64,000 nucleotides of DNA, taken from the NCBI RefSeq assembly GCF_040499845.1, contig NZ_CP159342.1, positions 6,200,001-6,264,000 of the forward strand, written 5' to 3'. A model generated the notes under the pieces. It searched no databases. It saw nothing but the letters and a program-made list of their open reading frames with translations, and was not told the origin of the DNA. The stretch comes from Micromonospora sp. CCTCC AA 2012012. Lineage in GTDB: Bacteria > Actinomycetota > Actinomycetes > Mycobacteriales > Micromonosporaceae. How positions within the stretch are numbered: the stretch's first letter is position 1; each line of letters opens with the position of its first letter. Positions 55,579-62,766 of the stretch are shown in pieces. A program made the position numbers and the translations under genes.

Positions 55579-56942
55579 CCGCCGCACCGCAGGCGCCGGC
55601 CGACGTGCCGGTCCGCGCCCCGCTCTCCCTCCCGCAGGCCTTCCTGGTCGCCTTCGACTCCGGAGACGAGGGCGGCCCCTTCGGCAACCGCTACTTCAAC
55701 ACCCAGGTGCTGCGCCTGACCGGCGCGCTGGACGTCGAGGCGTTGCAGCAGGCCCTGGACGACCTGGTCCAGCGGCACGAGGCGCTGCGTACCGTGGTGG
55801 TCCGCGGCGGCGCCGAGCCCTACCAGGAGGTCCGCCCGGCCCCGCCGGTACGGCTGGTCACCTCGACCCTCGGGGACGTCCCGGCCGACGACCGGCACCG
55901 GCGGGCCGAGGAGTTCGCCGTCGAGGTGGAGGCCGGCACCCTCGAGGTGGACGACCTGCCGCTGCTCCGGGCCCACCTGGGCCGCTTCGACGAGACCGAC
56001 GCGGTGCTCGTGCTGATCGCCCACCACGTGGCGACCGACGGCTGGTCGCTGCGGGTCCTGGCACGCGACCTGAGCCTGCTCTACGCCCGGCGGACCGGGG
56101 AGGCGGTCGAGCTGCCGGGCGCGCCGAGCTACCGGGACTTCACCGTTCATCAGCTCGGTCAGACGGCCGGGGAGCGGGTGGAGCGCAGCCGGGCGTACTG
56201 GGCGCGGAAGCTCGACGGGGCGCGGATGCTCGCCGTGCCGATGGACCGGCCGCGTTCCGCCGGCGGCGCCAAGGTGACCTCCACCTACCGGTACGTGCTG
56301 GACCCCGACCTCGCCCGCGCGGTCGGCCGGTTCGCGGCGAAGGAACGCAGCTCGACCTTCATCGTGCTGATGGCCGCCTACGCCGCCCTGCTGCGGCAGC
56401 GGACCGGGAACCCGGACGTGGTGACGCCGACGATCACCGCCGGCCGCAACGAGCCGGAGTTCGAGAACACCGTGGGCGCGTTCTTCAACTTCATTCCGCT
56501 GCGCATCGACCTCTCCGACTGCCTCACCTGGCGGGACGTGGTCGCCCGGACGCGGGCCACCTGTCTGGAGGCGCAGAACCACGAGATCCCGTTCGCCGAG
56601 ATCGTGCCCCTGGCACCGGAGCTGATGTCCACCTTCGCGGCGGACGACCTCGCCGTCGGCGCCATGCAGGTCTTCCAGAACCCGTTCCAGCGGACCGGCC
56701 GGTTCGGCTCCGCCGTGTCGTACACGGAGATGCGCGAGCGCCAAGTGTTCCAGGAGGTCAGCTCGCACATCCCGGACGGGGTCCTGTGGACGCTGGAGGT
56801 CGCCCCGGCCGGGATGGTCGGCCAGCTGAAGTTCAACCGCAGCCAGTTCGACACCGACACCATCGCCGGCCTGGTCGAGGAGTTGCAGGCGACCCTGCGC
56901 GCCATCGTCACCACGCCGGACGCGCCGCTGCCGGGCGTCTGA
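55575..56942 (+). CDS. Free-standing NRPS condensation enzyme
   Basis: The 455-residue protein consists of a single condensation domain without adenylation or carrier domains. The active-site motif HHVATDG has His150-His151 and Asp155-Gly156. The N-terminal LSLPQAFLV and the bridging TAGRNEPEFENTVGAFFNFIPLRI match the C1-C5-type motif order. Size and isolation resemble SgcC5 of C-1027 and KedY5, which join a carrier-bound amino-acid-derived acyl group to the enediyne core diol. Its coupling to MbtH and proximity to the epoxide hydrolase gene support this ester- or amide-forming role. Confidence 0.88.
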   Translation: MTAAPQAPADVPVRAPLSLPQAFLVAFDSGDEGGPFGNRYFNTQVLRLTGALDVEALQQALDDLVQRHEALRTVVVRGGAEPYQEVRPAPPVRLVTSTLGDVPADDRHRRAEEFAVEVEAGTLEVDDLPLLRAHLGRFDETDAVLVLIAHHVATDGWSLRVLARDLSLLYARRTGEAVELPGAPSYRDFTVHQLGQTAGERVERSRAYWARKLDGARMLAVPMDRPRSAGGAKVTSTYRYVLDPDLARAVGRFAAKERSSTFIVLMAAYAALLRQRTGNPDVVTPTITAGRNEPEFENTVGAFFNFIPLRIDLSDCLTWRDVVARTRATCLEAQNHEIPFAEIVPLAPELMSTFAADDLAVGAMQVFQNPFQRTGRFGSAVSYTEMRERQVFQEVSSHIPDGVLWTLEVAPAGMVGQLKFNRSQFDTDTIAGLVEELQATLRAIVTTPDAPLPGV

Positions 56943-56960
56943 CACCCCGGGGTACGGGGG

Positions 56961-56988
56961 GAGGGGCCGGCCAGCTGGCCGGCCCCTC
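56961..56988. terminator. Terminator between converging genes
   Basis: A perfect 12-bp inverted repeat (56961-56972 with 56977-56988) with an AGCT loop lies between the condensation-enzyme stop and the minus-strand hydrolase stop. Confidence 0.75.
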
Positions 56989-57002
56989 CTCGTGCGGCAT
57001 CC

Positions 57003-57782
57003 CTACTCCGCCAGGAACTTCTCCACCACGGGGAAGACCACGTCGGCGTTGAGGTTGTGGTTCTGACCCTCCAGCGAGCGGCGCTGCCCGTCCGACGCCG
57101 CCTCGGCGATGGCCGCCACGGTGTTGCGCGCCCACTGCGGGCTTTCCGCGCCGTCCATCACCAGCGTCGGCGACTTGACCTGGGCCACCCGGTCGAGCGG
57201 GAGCCGGTAGTCGCCCATCACGGCGGCGTCGTAGCGCAGCGACGGGGCCATGCTCTCCAGCCAGTCCCAGACCGGGCTGTTGGTGATCTTGCTGATCACC
57301 TCCGGCGGCATCTCCACCGCCTCCGACATGAAGTAGAGGATGGCCTCGCCCCGCCGCCCCTCGTCCAGCAGCCGGCCCAGCCGCTCGGGATACTCGGCGG
57401 AGACCGCCCGGCGCTGCCCCTCGATGATGTACGGCGGTTCGTAGAGCGCCAGCTTGGTGATCGGCACACCGCGGGCCGCCGCCTCGATGGCGATCGCGCC
57501 GCCCGAGCAGTTCGCGAAGACGTACGCCGAGCCGCCGGCCACGTCGATCATGTGCGCGAGGTCCTCGACCTCGCGGTCGACCTCGTAGGGCTGGCTGTTG
57601 CCGCTGGCGCCCCGTCCGCGACGGTCGTAGTTGTAGACGGTGAACCGGTTCGACAGCAGGTCCGCGAGGGGTGCCAGCGCGGCCTGGTCGTTGAGGGCGC
57701 CGCCGGTCAGGACGACGGCCGGGCCGGACCCGGTCTTCTCGTACGCCAGCTCGGTCCCGTCCACTGATCGCGTCGTACTCAT
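57003..57782 (-). CDS. Alpha/beta hydrolase divergent from the ECF42 locus
   Basis: A 259-residue alpha/beta hydrolase. The nucleophile elbow reads ANCSGGAIA, where Asn replaces the first Gly of GxSxG, a variant known in this hydrolase group. The oxyanion region is LTGGALND and the C-terminal His lies in LEGQNHNL. The ATG follows TAAGGAG. It is divergent from the DGPF/sigma-factor pair and could be one of its targets. I see no link to a specific biosynthetic step. Confidence 0.8.
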   Translation of the reverse strand: MSTTRSVDGTELAYEKTGSGPAVVLTGGALNDQAALAPLADLLSNRFTVYNYDRRGRGASGNSQPYEVDREVEDLAHMIDVAGGSAYVFANCSGGAIAIEAAARGVPITKLALYEPPYIIEGQRRAVSAEYPERLGRLLDEGRRGEAILYFMSEAVEMPPEVISKITNSPVWDWLESMAPSLRYDAAVMGDYRLPLDRVAQVKSPTLVMDGAESPQWARNTVAAIAEAASDGQRRSLEGQNHNLNADVVFPVVEKFLAE

Positions 57783-57978
57783 GTGACTCCTTAGTCGACA
57801 GCCGCCCGAGGACGGGGTTTCGGAATCGGTCCGGGACGTCTGCGCCCGGTAGTCTCTCCAGAGTGTCGCGGTCACCGTTTTGCCCGGGCATCTCGGAAGT
57901 TGCGCACCCGCTGCCAGTCGCGGGTGGGGGAGAATGGTGCGGCATCGACCTGCCACCGTCCGCCCGACAGGGGGCTAC

Positions 57979-58317
57979 ATGCAGTACATGCTGATGATCT
58001 GCGGTAACGAGGAGCAGATGCCCTCGCCCGGGCCGTTGAGCACGCTCCAGGGCTGCTCCGGCTGGGCGCAGGAGATGAGCCGGCGGGGTGTCCTGCGCGG
58101 CGGGGCCGGCCTGCGCCCCAGCACCGACGCCACCACCGTCCGGGTCCGTCAGGACGGCGTGCTGCTCACCGACGGCCCCTTCGCCGAGACGAAGGACCAG
58201 ATCGCCGGCTACAACGTGATCGAGTGTGCCGACCTGGACGAGGCGATCGAGATCGCGTCGAAACACCCGGCGGCCCGTTTCGGCTCGATCGAGGTACGCC
58301 CCCTCTGGGACGCGTGA
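57979..58317 (+). CDS. DGPF (YCII-related) domain protein
   Basis: A 112-residue YCII/DGPF-family protein with the signature TDGPFAETKDQIAGYNVIE. Proteins of this family are genetically linked to ECF42 sigma factors, and the function is unsettled. ATG 57979 follows GGGGG. The TGA overlaps the GTG of the sigma-factor gene (GTGA). Confidence 0.9.
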   Translation: MQYMLMICGNEEQMPSPGPLSTLQGCSGWAQEMSRRGVLRGGAGLRPSTDATTVRVRQDGVLLTDGPFAETKDQIAGYNVIECADLDEAIEIASKHPAARFGSIEVRPLWDA

Positions 58318-59582
58318 CCGACGTCCAGGCGGCGGTCGCCGTCGCGTTCCGCAGCGAATGGGGCCAGCTCGTCGCGACCCTGATCCGGCTCACCGGCGAC
58401 TGGGACCTGGCGGAGGAGTGCGCGCAGGACTCGTTCACCCTGGCCCTGCAGAGCTGGCCGCAGAACGGGATCCCGGACCGGCCGGGGGCCTGGCTCATGC
58501 GCGCCGCGCGTAACCGCGCGGTGGACGTCCTGCGCCGTCAGGCGATCGGCGCGGCCAAGCTGAAGGAGGTCGCCGCCCTCCAGGTGGCCCAGGCCGAGGT
58601 GGAGGACCACGGCGTCCTCTCCGACGACCAGCTCCGGCTGATCTTCACCTGCTGCCACCCGGCGCTCGCCTTCGAGTCGCAGGTGGCGCTCGCGCTGCGC
58701 ACGCTGGCCGGGCTCAGCACCGTGGAGATTGCCCGGGCGTTCCTGGTCTCCGAGCAGACCATGTCGCGCCGGCTGGTCCGGGCCAAGAACAAGATCCGCA
58801 ACGCCGGCATCCGCTACCAGGTGCCGGGCGCCGCGGCGCTGCCGGAACGCACCATGGCCGTGCTGGGCGTGCTCTATCTGCTGTTCAACGAGGGCTACTC
58901 GGCCACCGCCGGGGCGGACCTGATCCGGCACAGCCTCTGCGGTGAGGCCATCCGGTTGACCCGGGTGCTCGCCGGGCTGATGCCGGACGAGACCGAGGTG
59001 GCCGGGCTGCTCGCCCTGATGCTGCTGCACGACGCGCGCAGCGCCACCCGCACCGACGAGACCGGTGGGCTGGTCACCCTGGAGGAGCAGGACCGCACCC
59101 GGTGGAACGCCGACCGCATCGCCGAGGGCGTCGCCCTGCTCGAGACGACGTTGCGCCGGGGGCGCCCCGGGCCGTACCAGATCCAGGCGGCGATCGCGGC
59201 CTGCCACGTCCGGGCCCCCGCCGCCGAGGAGACCGACTGGGCCCAGATCGCGGCGCTGTACGAGCAGCTCGCCCGCTGGGTCCCGTCGCCGGTGGTGGAG
59301 CTGAACCGGGCGGTGGCGGTCAGCATGGCCGACGGCCCGGCGGCGGGGCTGGTCCTGGTCGACGCGTTGCAGGCGGCCGGCTCGCTGAACGGCTACCACC
59401 TGCTGCCGGCCACCCGGGCCGAGCTGCTGCGCCGGCTGGACCGCCCGGGTGAGGCCGCGGACGCCTACCGGGAGGCCATCTCGATGGCCGCGACGGCCGC
59501 CGAGCAGCGGCACCTGGTGCGGCGGCTGGAGGAGGTGGCACCCGGCGCCGACCCGGGCCGGGACGCCGCGGAAAAAGTCTGA
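58314..59582 (+). CDS. ECF42-type RNA polymerase sigma factor with C-terminal extension
   Basis: The protein has 422 residues. Sigma2 lies at about 5-70 (FRSEWGQLVATLIRLTGDWDLAEECAQDSF) and sigma4 at about 115-165 (LSTVEIARAFLVSEQTMSRRLVRAKNKI). A long alpha-helical extension (about 175-422, TPR-like, e.g. RTMAVLGVLYLLFNEGYSA) is diagnostic of ECF42. These sigma factors pair with DGPF genes, as seen here, and lack a classical anti-sigma factor. The extension is thought to take part in control. It probably transcribes this locus and the adjacent hydrolase and exporter genes. Confidence 0.9.
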   Translation: MTDVQAAVAVAFRSEWGQLVATLIRLTGDWDLAEECAQDSFTLALQSWPQNGIPDRPGAWLMRAARNRAVDVLRRQAIGAAKLKEVAALQVAQAEVEDHGVLSDDQLRLIFTCCHPALAFESQVALALRTLAGLSTVEIARAFLVSEQTMSRRLVRAKNKIRNAGIRYQVPGAAALPERTMAVLGVLYLLFNEGYSATAGADLIRHSLCGEAIRLTRVLAGLMPDETEVAGLLALMLLHDARSATRTDETGGLVTLEEQDRTRWNADRIAEGVALLETTLRRGRPGPYQIQAAIAACHVRAPAAEETDWAQIAALYEQLARWVPSPVVELNRAVAVSMADGPAAGLVLVDALQAAGSLNGYHLLPATRAELLRRLDRPGEAADAYREAISMAATAAEQRHLVRRLEEVAPGADPGRDAAEKV

Positions 59583-59648
59583 GGTGAGGTGTCGGTCTGG
59601 GTCCGCCTTGTTCGTCGGTACAGCGAACAGGGAAGGAGAACACCCGAC

Positions 59649-61334
59649 ATGGACGTGAGTCTGCCCGAGGGCGGGCGGCGTGACGCCGGGCGGCGCGAGT
59701 GGCTCGGCCTGCTGATCCTGGCCCTGCCGACGCTGCTGCTGTCCCTCGACCTCAGCGTGCTCTATCTGGCACTACCGCACCTTGCTGCCGATCTGGACGC
59801 TTCCGGCACGCAGCAGCTGTGGATCCTCGACACCTACGGTTTCATGGTCGCCGGCTTCCTCGTCACGATGGGCACCCTCGGTGACCGCATCGGGCGTCGC
59901 CGGCTGCTGCTGATCGGTGGCGCCTTCTTCGCGGTGGCCTCCGTGATCGCCGCGTTCTCGACCAGCGCGCCGATGCTCATCGGCGCTCGGGCACTGCTCG
60001 GCGTCGCCGGTGCCACGCTCGCCCCGTCGACGCTGGCGCTGATCACCAACATGTTCGCCAACCCCAAGCAGCGCGGGGCGGCGATCGGCATCTGGTCGGC
60101 CTGCTTCATGGGCGGCGCGGTGATCGGCCCGGTCATCGGCGGCATCCTGCTCTCACAGTTCTGGTGGGGCTCGGTGTTCCTGCTGGCGGTGCCCGTGATG
60201 ATCCTGCTGCTGGCGGCGGGCCCGGTGCTGCTGCCGGAGTTCCGCAACCCCGACGCGGGCCGGGTCGACCTGCTCAGCGTCGCGATGTCGCTGGCGGCGA
60301 TCATCCCGTTCATCTACGGCCTGAAGAAGCTCGCCGCCGACGGCTGGGAGCTGCCGGCCGCGCTGGCGCTGGTCTTCGGCGTGGTGATGGCCGTGCTCTT
60401 CGTCCGCCGTCAGAAGCACCTCGCCGACCCGCTCTTCGACATGAGCCTCTTCTCGATCGGTCCGCTGCGCACGGCGCTCGGGTTGAGCCTCGTGGTCGGC
60501 ACCGTGCAGGGCGGCAGCCTGCTGCTGGTCAACCTCTTCCTCCAGCTGGTGCACGGCTATTCACCGCTGCGCACCGGGCTGCTGCTCGGGCCGCCGGCCC
60601 TCGGCATGATCCTGAGCATCATGATCAGCGTCGGTCTGGCCCGGTTCATCCGGCCGGCCTACCTGATGGCCGCCGGCCTGCTGATCTCCGCCATCGGCTA
60701 TCTGGTCCTCACCCGCGTCGAGGCCGACGGCGGCCTGACCGGCGTGCTGGTCGGTGCGGCCCTGGCGATGGCCGGGGTCGGTCCGGTCGTCTCGCTCGGT
60801 TCCAACATCATCGTCACCTCCGCGCCCCCGCAGAAGGCCGGTTCGGCGTCGGCGGCGGTGGAGACGAACGGTCAGTTCGGTGTCGCCTTCGGCGTCGCGG
60901 TCAGCGGCAGCATCGCCGCCGCCGTCTACCGCGACCACCTGGTCGTGCCGGCCGGCGTCGTCGGTGACGCGCTGAACACCGCCCGGGAGAGCCTGCCCGG
61001 TGCCCTGGCCGTGGCCGCCCGCCTGCCGGCTGCCCTGGCCGGGCCGCTGGTCGCCTCGGCCCGGGATTCGTTCACCAGCGGCCTGCACGTGGTCGCGATC
61101 GCGGCCGCCGCGCTCTTCATCCTGCTCAGCGTCTTCACCTGGGCCAGCCTCCGGCGGATCGAGCCGATGCGGGACGGGTTCGCCCCGCCCGGTGGGGCGC
61201 CCGTGGAAGCGGCCCCCGAGGCCGCCGCGGAGAACCGGGTGCCGGCGGCGTCGGTGGGCACGAAGTCCGGCCCCTCCAGTCTCGCCGTGGGCGACGGCGT
61301 TCATCAGTTGGCACACAACGAGGAGGAAGCATGA
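59649..61334 (+). CDS. MFS drug exporter, DHA2 (14-TM) type
   Basis: A 561-residue exporter with 14 predicted membrane helices and the family motifs LDLSVLYLALPHLAADL, MGTLGDRIGRRRLL (motif A) and the helix-5 antiporter motif GAVIGPVIGGIL (motif C). The C-terminal about 50 residues are a cytoplasmic tail. The ATG follows AAGGAG. Its stop overlaps the ATG of the ABM gene. In the context of a biosynthetic cluster it is a candidate self-resistance exporter, like the MFS transporters of the C-1027-type clusters. Confidence 0.9.
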   Translation: MDVSLPEGGRRDAGRREWLGLLILALPTLLLSLDLSVLYLALPHLAADLDASGTQQLWILDTYGFMVAGFLVTMGTLGDRIGRRRLLLIGGAFFAVASVIAAFSTSAPMLIGARALLGVAGATLAPSTLALITNMFANPKQRGAAIGIWSACFMGGAVIGPVIGGILLSQFWWGSVFLLAVPVMILLLAAGPVLLPEFRNPDAGRVDLLSVAMSLAAIIPFIYGLKKLAADGWELPAALALVFGVVMAVLFVRRQKHLADPLFDMSLFSIGPLRTALGLSLVVGTVQGGSLLLVNLFLQLVHGYSPLRTGLLLGPPALGMILSIMISVGLARFIRPAYLMAAGLLISAIGYLVLTRVEADGGLTGVLVGAALAMAGVGPVVSLGSNIIVTSAPPQKAGSASAAVETNGQFGVAFGVAVSGSIAAAVYRDHLVVPAGVVGDALNTARESLPGALAVAARLPAALAGPLVASARDSFTSGLHVVAIAAAALFILLSVFTWASLRRIEPMRDGFAPPGGAPVEAAPEAAAENRVPAASVGTKSGPSSLAVGDGVHQLAHNEEEA

Positions 61335-61618
61335 TCATTGTCGCTGGGTGGTACACGGTTGCGCCCGAGGACCGGGACAAGGTCGTCGAGAGCCACGCGG
61401 AGATGGTCGGGCGTGCGCGCAAGGCGGACGGCAACCTCGACCTCGCCATCTCCGCGGACCCGGTGGACCCCGGTCGCGTCAACATGTTCGAGCTCTGGGA
61501 GTCCGAGGACGCGCTGAACGCGTGGCGCGCCATCGCCAACCCGCCGGCGCAGATCTCCGAGATCCGCGGCGGCGACGTGCAGAAGCACGAGATCAGCAAG
61601 TCGGGTCCGCCGTACTGA
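61331..61618 (+). CDS. Antibiotic biosynthesis monooxygenase (ABM)-fold protein
   Basis: A 95-residue dimeric alpha-beta-barrel protein (YgiN/ABM family): VAGWYTVAPEDRDKVVESHAEMVGRAR, then MFELWESEDALNAW. Family members are cofactor-free quinol oxygenases or heme-degrading/structural variants. It is co-translated with the exporter gene through an ATGA overlap. It could oxidise an aromatic intermediate of the cluster, but detoxification is equally possible. Confidence 0.85.
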   Translation: MIIVAGWYTVAPEDRDKVVESHAEMVGRARKADGNLDLAISADPVDPGRVNMFELWESEDALNAWRAIANPPAQISEIRGGDVQKHEISKSGPPY

Positions 61619-61646
61619 TGCCGACCTGATCGCCCAGGCGCGAGAG

Positions 61647-61689
61647 TGCGGGCGTGGCCGCTGACGGCGGTCACGCCCGCATTTTGTTT
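61647..61689 (+). terminator. Intrinsic terminator after the ABM gene
   Basis: A 15-bp stem with one mismatch (61647-61661 with 61667-61681) is followed by TTTTGTTT. It ends the sigma-factor/exporter transcription unit. Confidence 0.8.
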
Positions 61690-61722
61690 CCCTCTCCTAA
61701 ATTGCGCACCTTTATCGAGCCG

Positions 61723-61751
61723 TTCGGGACACCCATTCACGCCGGTAATAT
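61723..61751 (+). promoter_or_regulatory. Candidate promoter for the VOC/HpaB operon
   Basis: TTCGGG (61723-61728), a 17-bp spacer and TAATAT (61746-61751) occur in a 120-bp stretch that is clearly more AT-rich than its surroundings, 60 bp before the VOC start. The imperfect palindrome GATAACGCCGATATTACC overlaps the -10 on the complementary strand. Confidence 0.45.
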
Positions 61752-61811
61752 CGGCGTTATCGAGGCACTTTCCGTCTCGTTGTCTCCCGCAACAGATCGG
61801 AGGTGCGTGCC

Positions 61812-62735
61812 ATGGGAACGCACAGGATGTCCTCCGTCACGGTGGGGGTGCCGAACCTCGCCGAAACCAGCGCCTATTACGCCGAATTCGGGCTCACGCC
61901 GGTCGGTGCCGGCTGGTTCGCCACCTCGGAGGGCGGCCCGCAGTTGCGACTGGTGTCGTCGCCGCTACGCCGACTCGTCGGTTTCGTGATCGGGGTCGAT
62001 GACGAGGACGACCTGGCCCGCGCGGAATCGCGTTTCCGGCGTATCGAGGTGCCGGCGCACCGCGCGGGGGACCGGTTGATCACGGTCGACCCGGCCTCGG
62101 GCACGGAGGTGACGCTCCGTATCGAGCCGCGGCGGCCGCTCGCGTACGTGCCGCCGCCCCTCTACAACGGACCGGGCCGCCCCGACCGGATCGGCACCCG
62201 GGCGCCCGGCATCATGCGCCCCGGCCCGGTACGCCCCCGCGCGCTCGGCCACGTGGTGCTCGGCACGGTCGACTGGCCGATGTCGCTGCGCTACTTCACC
62301 GAGGGCATCGGCTTCAAGGTCAGCGACCTCGTCAAGGAGGCCGGCGCGTTCCTGCGGGTCACCAAGGAACACCACAATCTGCTGCTGCTCAAGACTCCGG
62401 TCAACTTCCTGCACCACACCTCGTGGCAGGTCGCCGACGTCGACGAGGTCGGCCGGGGCGCCATGCAGATGCTGCAGGACAATCCGGAGCGCCACGTCTG
62501 GGGCCTGGGCCGACACCACGTCGGCTCGAATTTCTTCTGGTATCTCAAGGACCCGGCCGGCAATTTCTCGGAGTACTACGCCGACACCGACTGCATCGTC
62601 GACGACCAGCTCTGGAAGCCGGAGACGTTCGAGGGCGTGCTCGGCCTGTACAGCTGGGGGCCGCCACCGCCCCCCTCGTTCATCCGCCCGGACGACCTGG
62701 CCGCGCTGATGACCGGCGCACACAGCTCACGGTGA
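61812..62735 (+). CDS. Extradiol dioxygenase-like VOC protein
   Basis: A 307-residue protein with two VOC modules. In the C-terminal module the expected metal ligands are present: His in LGHVVLGT, His in LHHTSWQV, and Glu in NFSEYYAD, the 2-His-1-Glu triad of type I extradiol catechol dioxygenases. The N-terminal module (5-110) lacks them, as in 2,3-dihydroxybiphenyl dioxygenases. ATG 61812 has GGAGG upstream. The next gene encodes a phenol ortho-hydroxylase, so hydroxylation followed by ring cleavage is chemically coherent. Confidence 0.8.
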   Translation: MGTHRMSSVTVGVPNLAETSAYYAEFGLTPVGAGWFATSEGGPQLRLVSSPLRRLVGFVIGVDDEDDLARAESRFRRIEVPAHRAGDRLITVDPASGTEVTLRIEPRRPLAYVPPPLYNGPGRPDRIGTRAPGIMRPGPVRPRALGHVVLGTVDWPMSLRYFTEGIGFKVSDLVKEAGAFLRVTKEHHNLLLLKTPVNFLHHTSWQVADVDEVGRGAMQMLQDNPERHVWGLGRHHVGSNFFWYLKDPAGNFSEYYADTDCIVDDQLWKPETFEGVLGLYSWGPPPPPSFIRPDDLAALMTGAHSSR

Positions 62736-62766
62736 CCGCCGTACCGACCCGAGGAAGGGACCCCTG

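Noticed and set aside
61812..62735. Glyoxalase or bleomycin-resistance-type VOC protein
   Set aside because: Two fused modules with a metal triad in the second module only are typical of extradiol dioxygenases, not of single-module resistance proteins.
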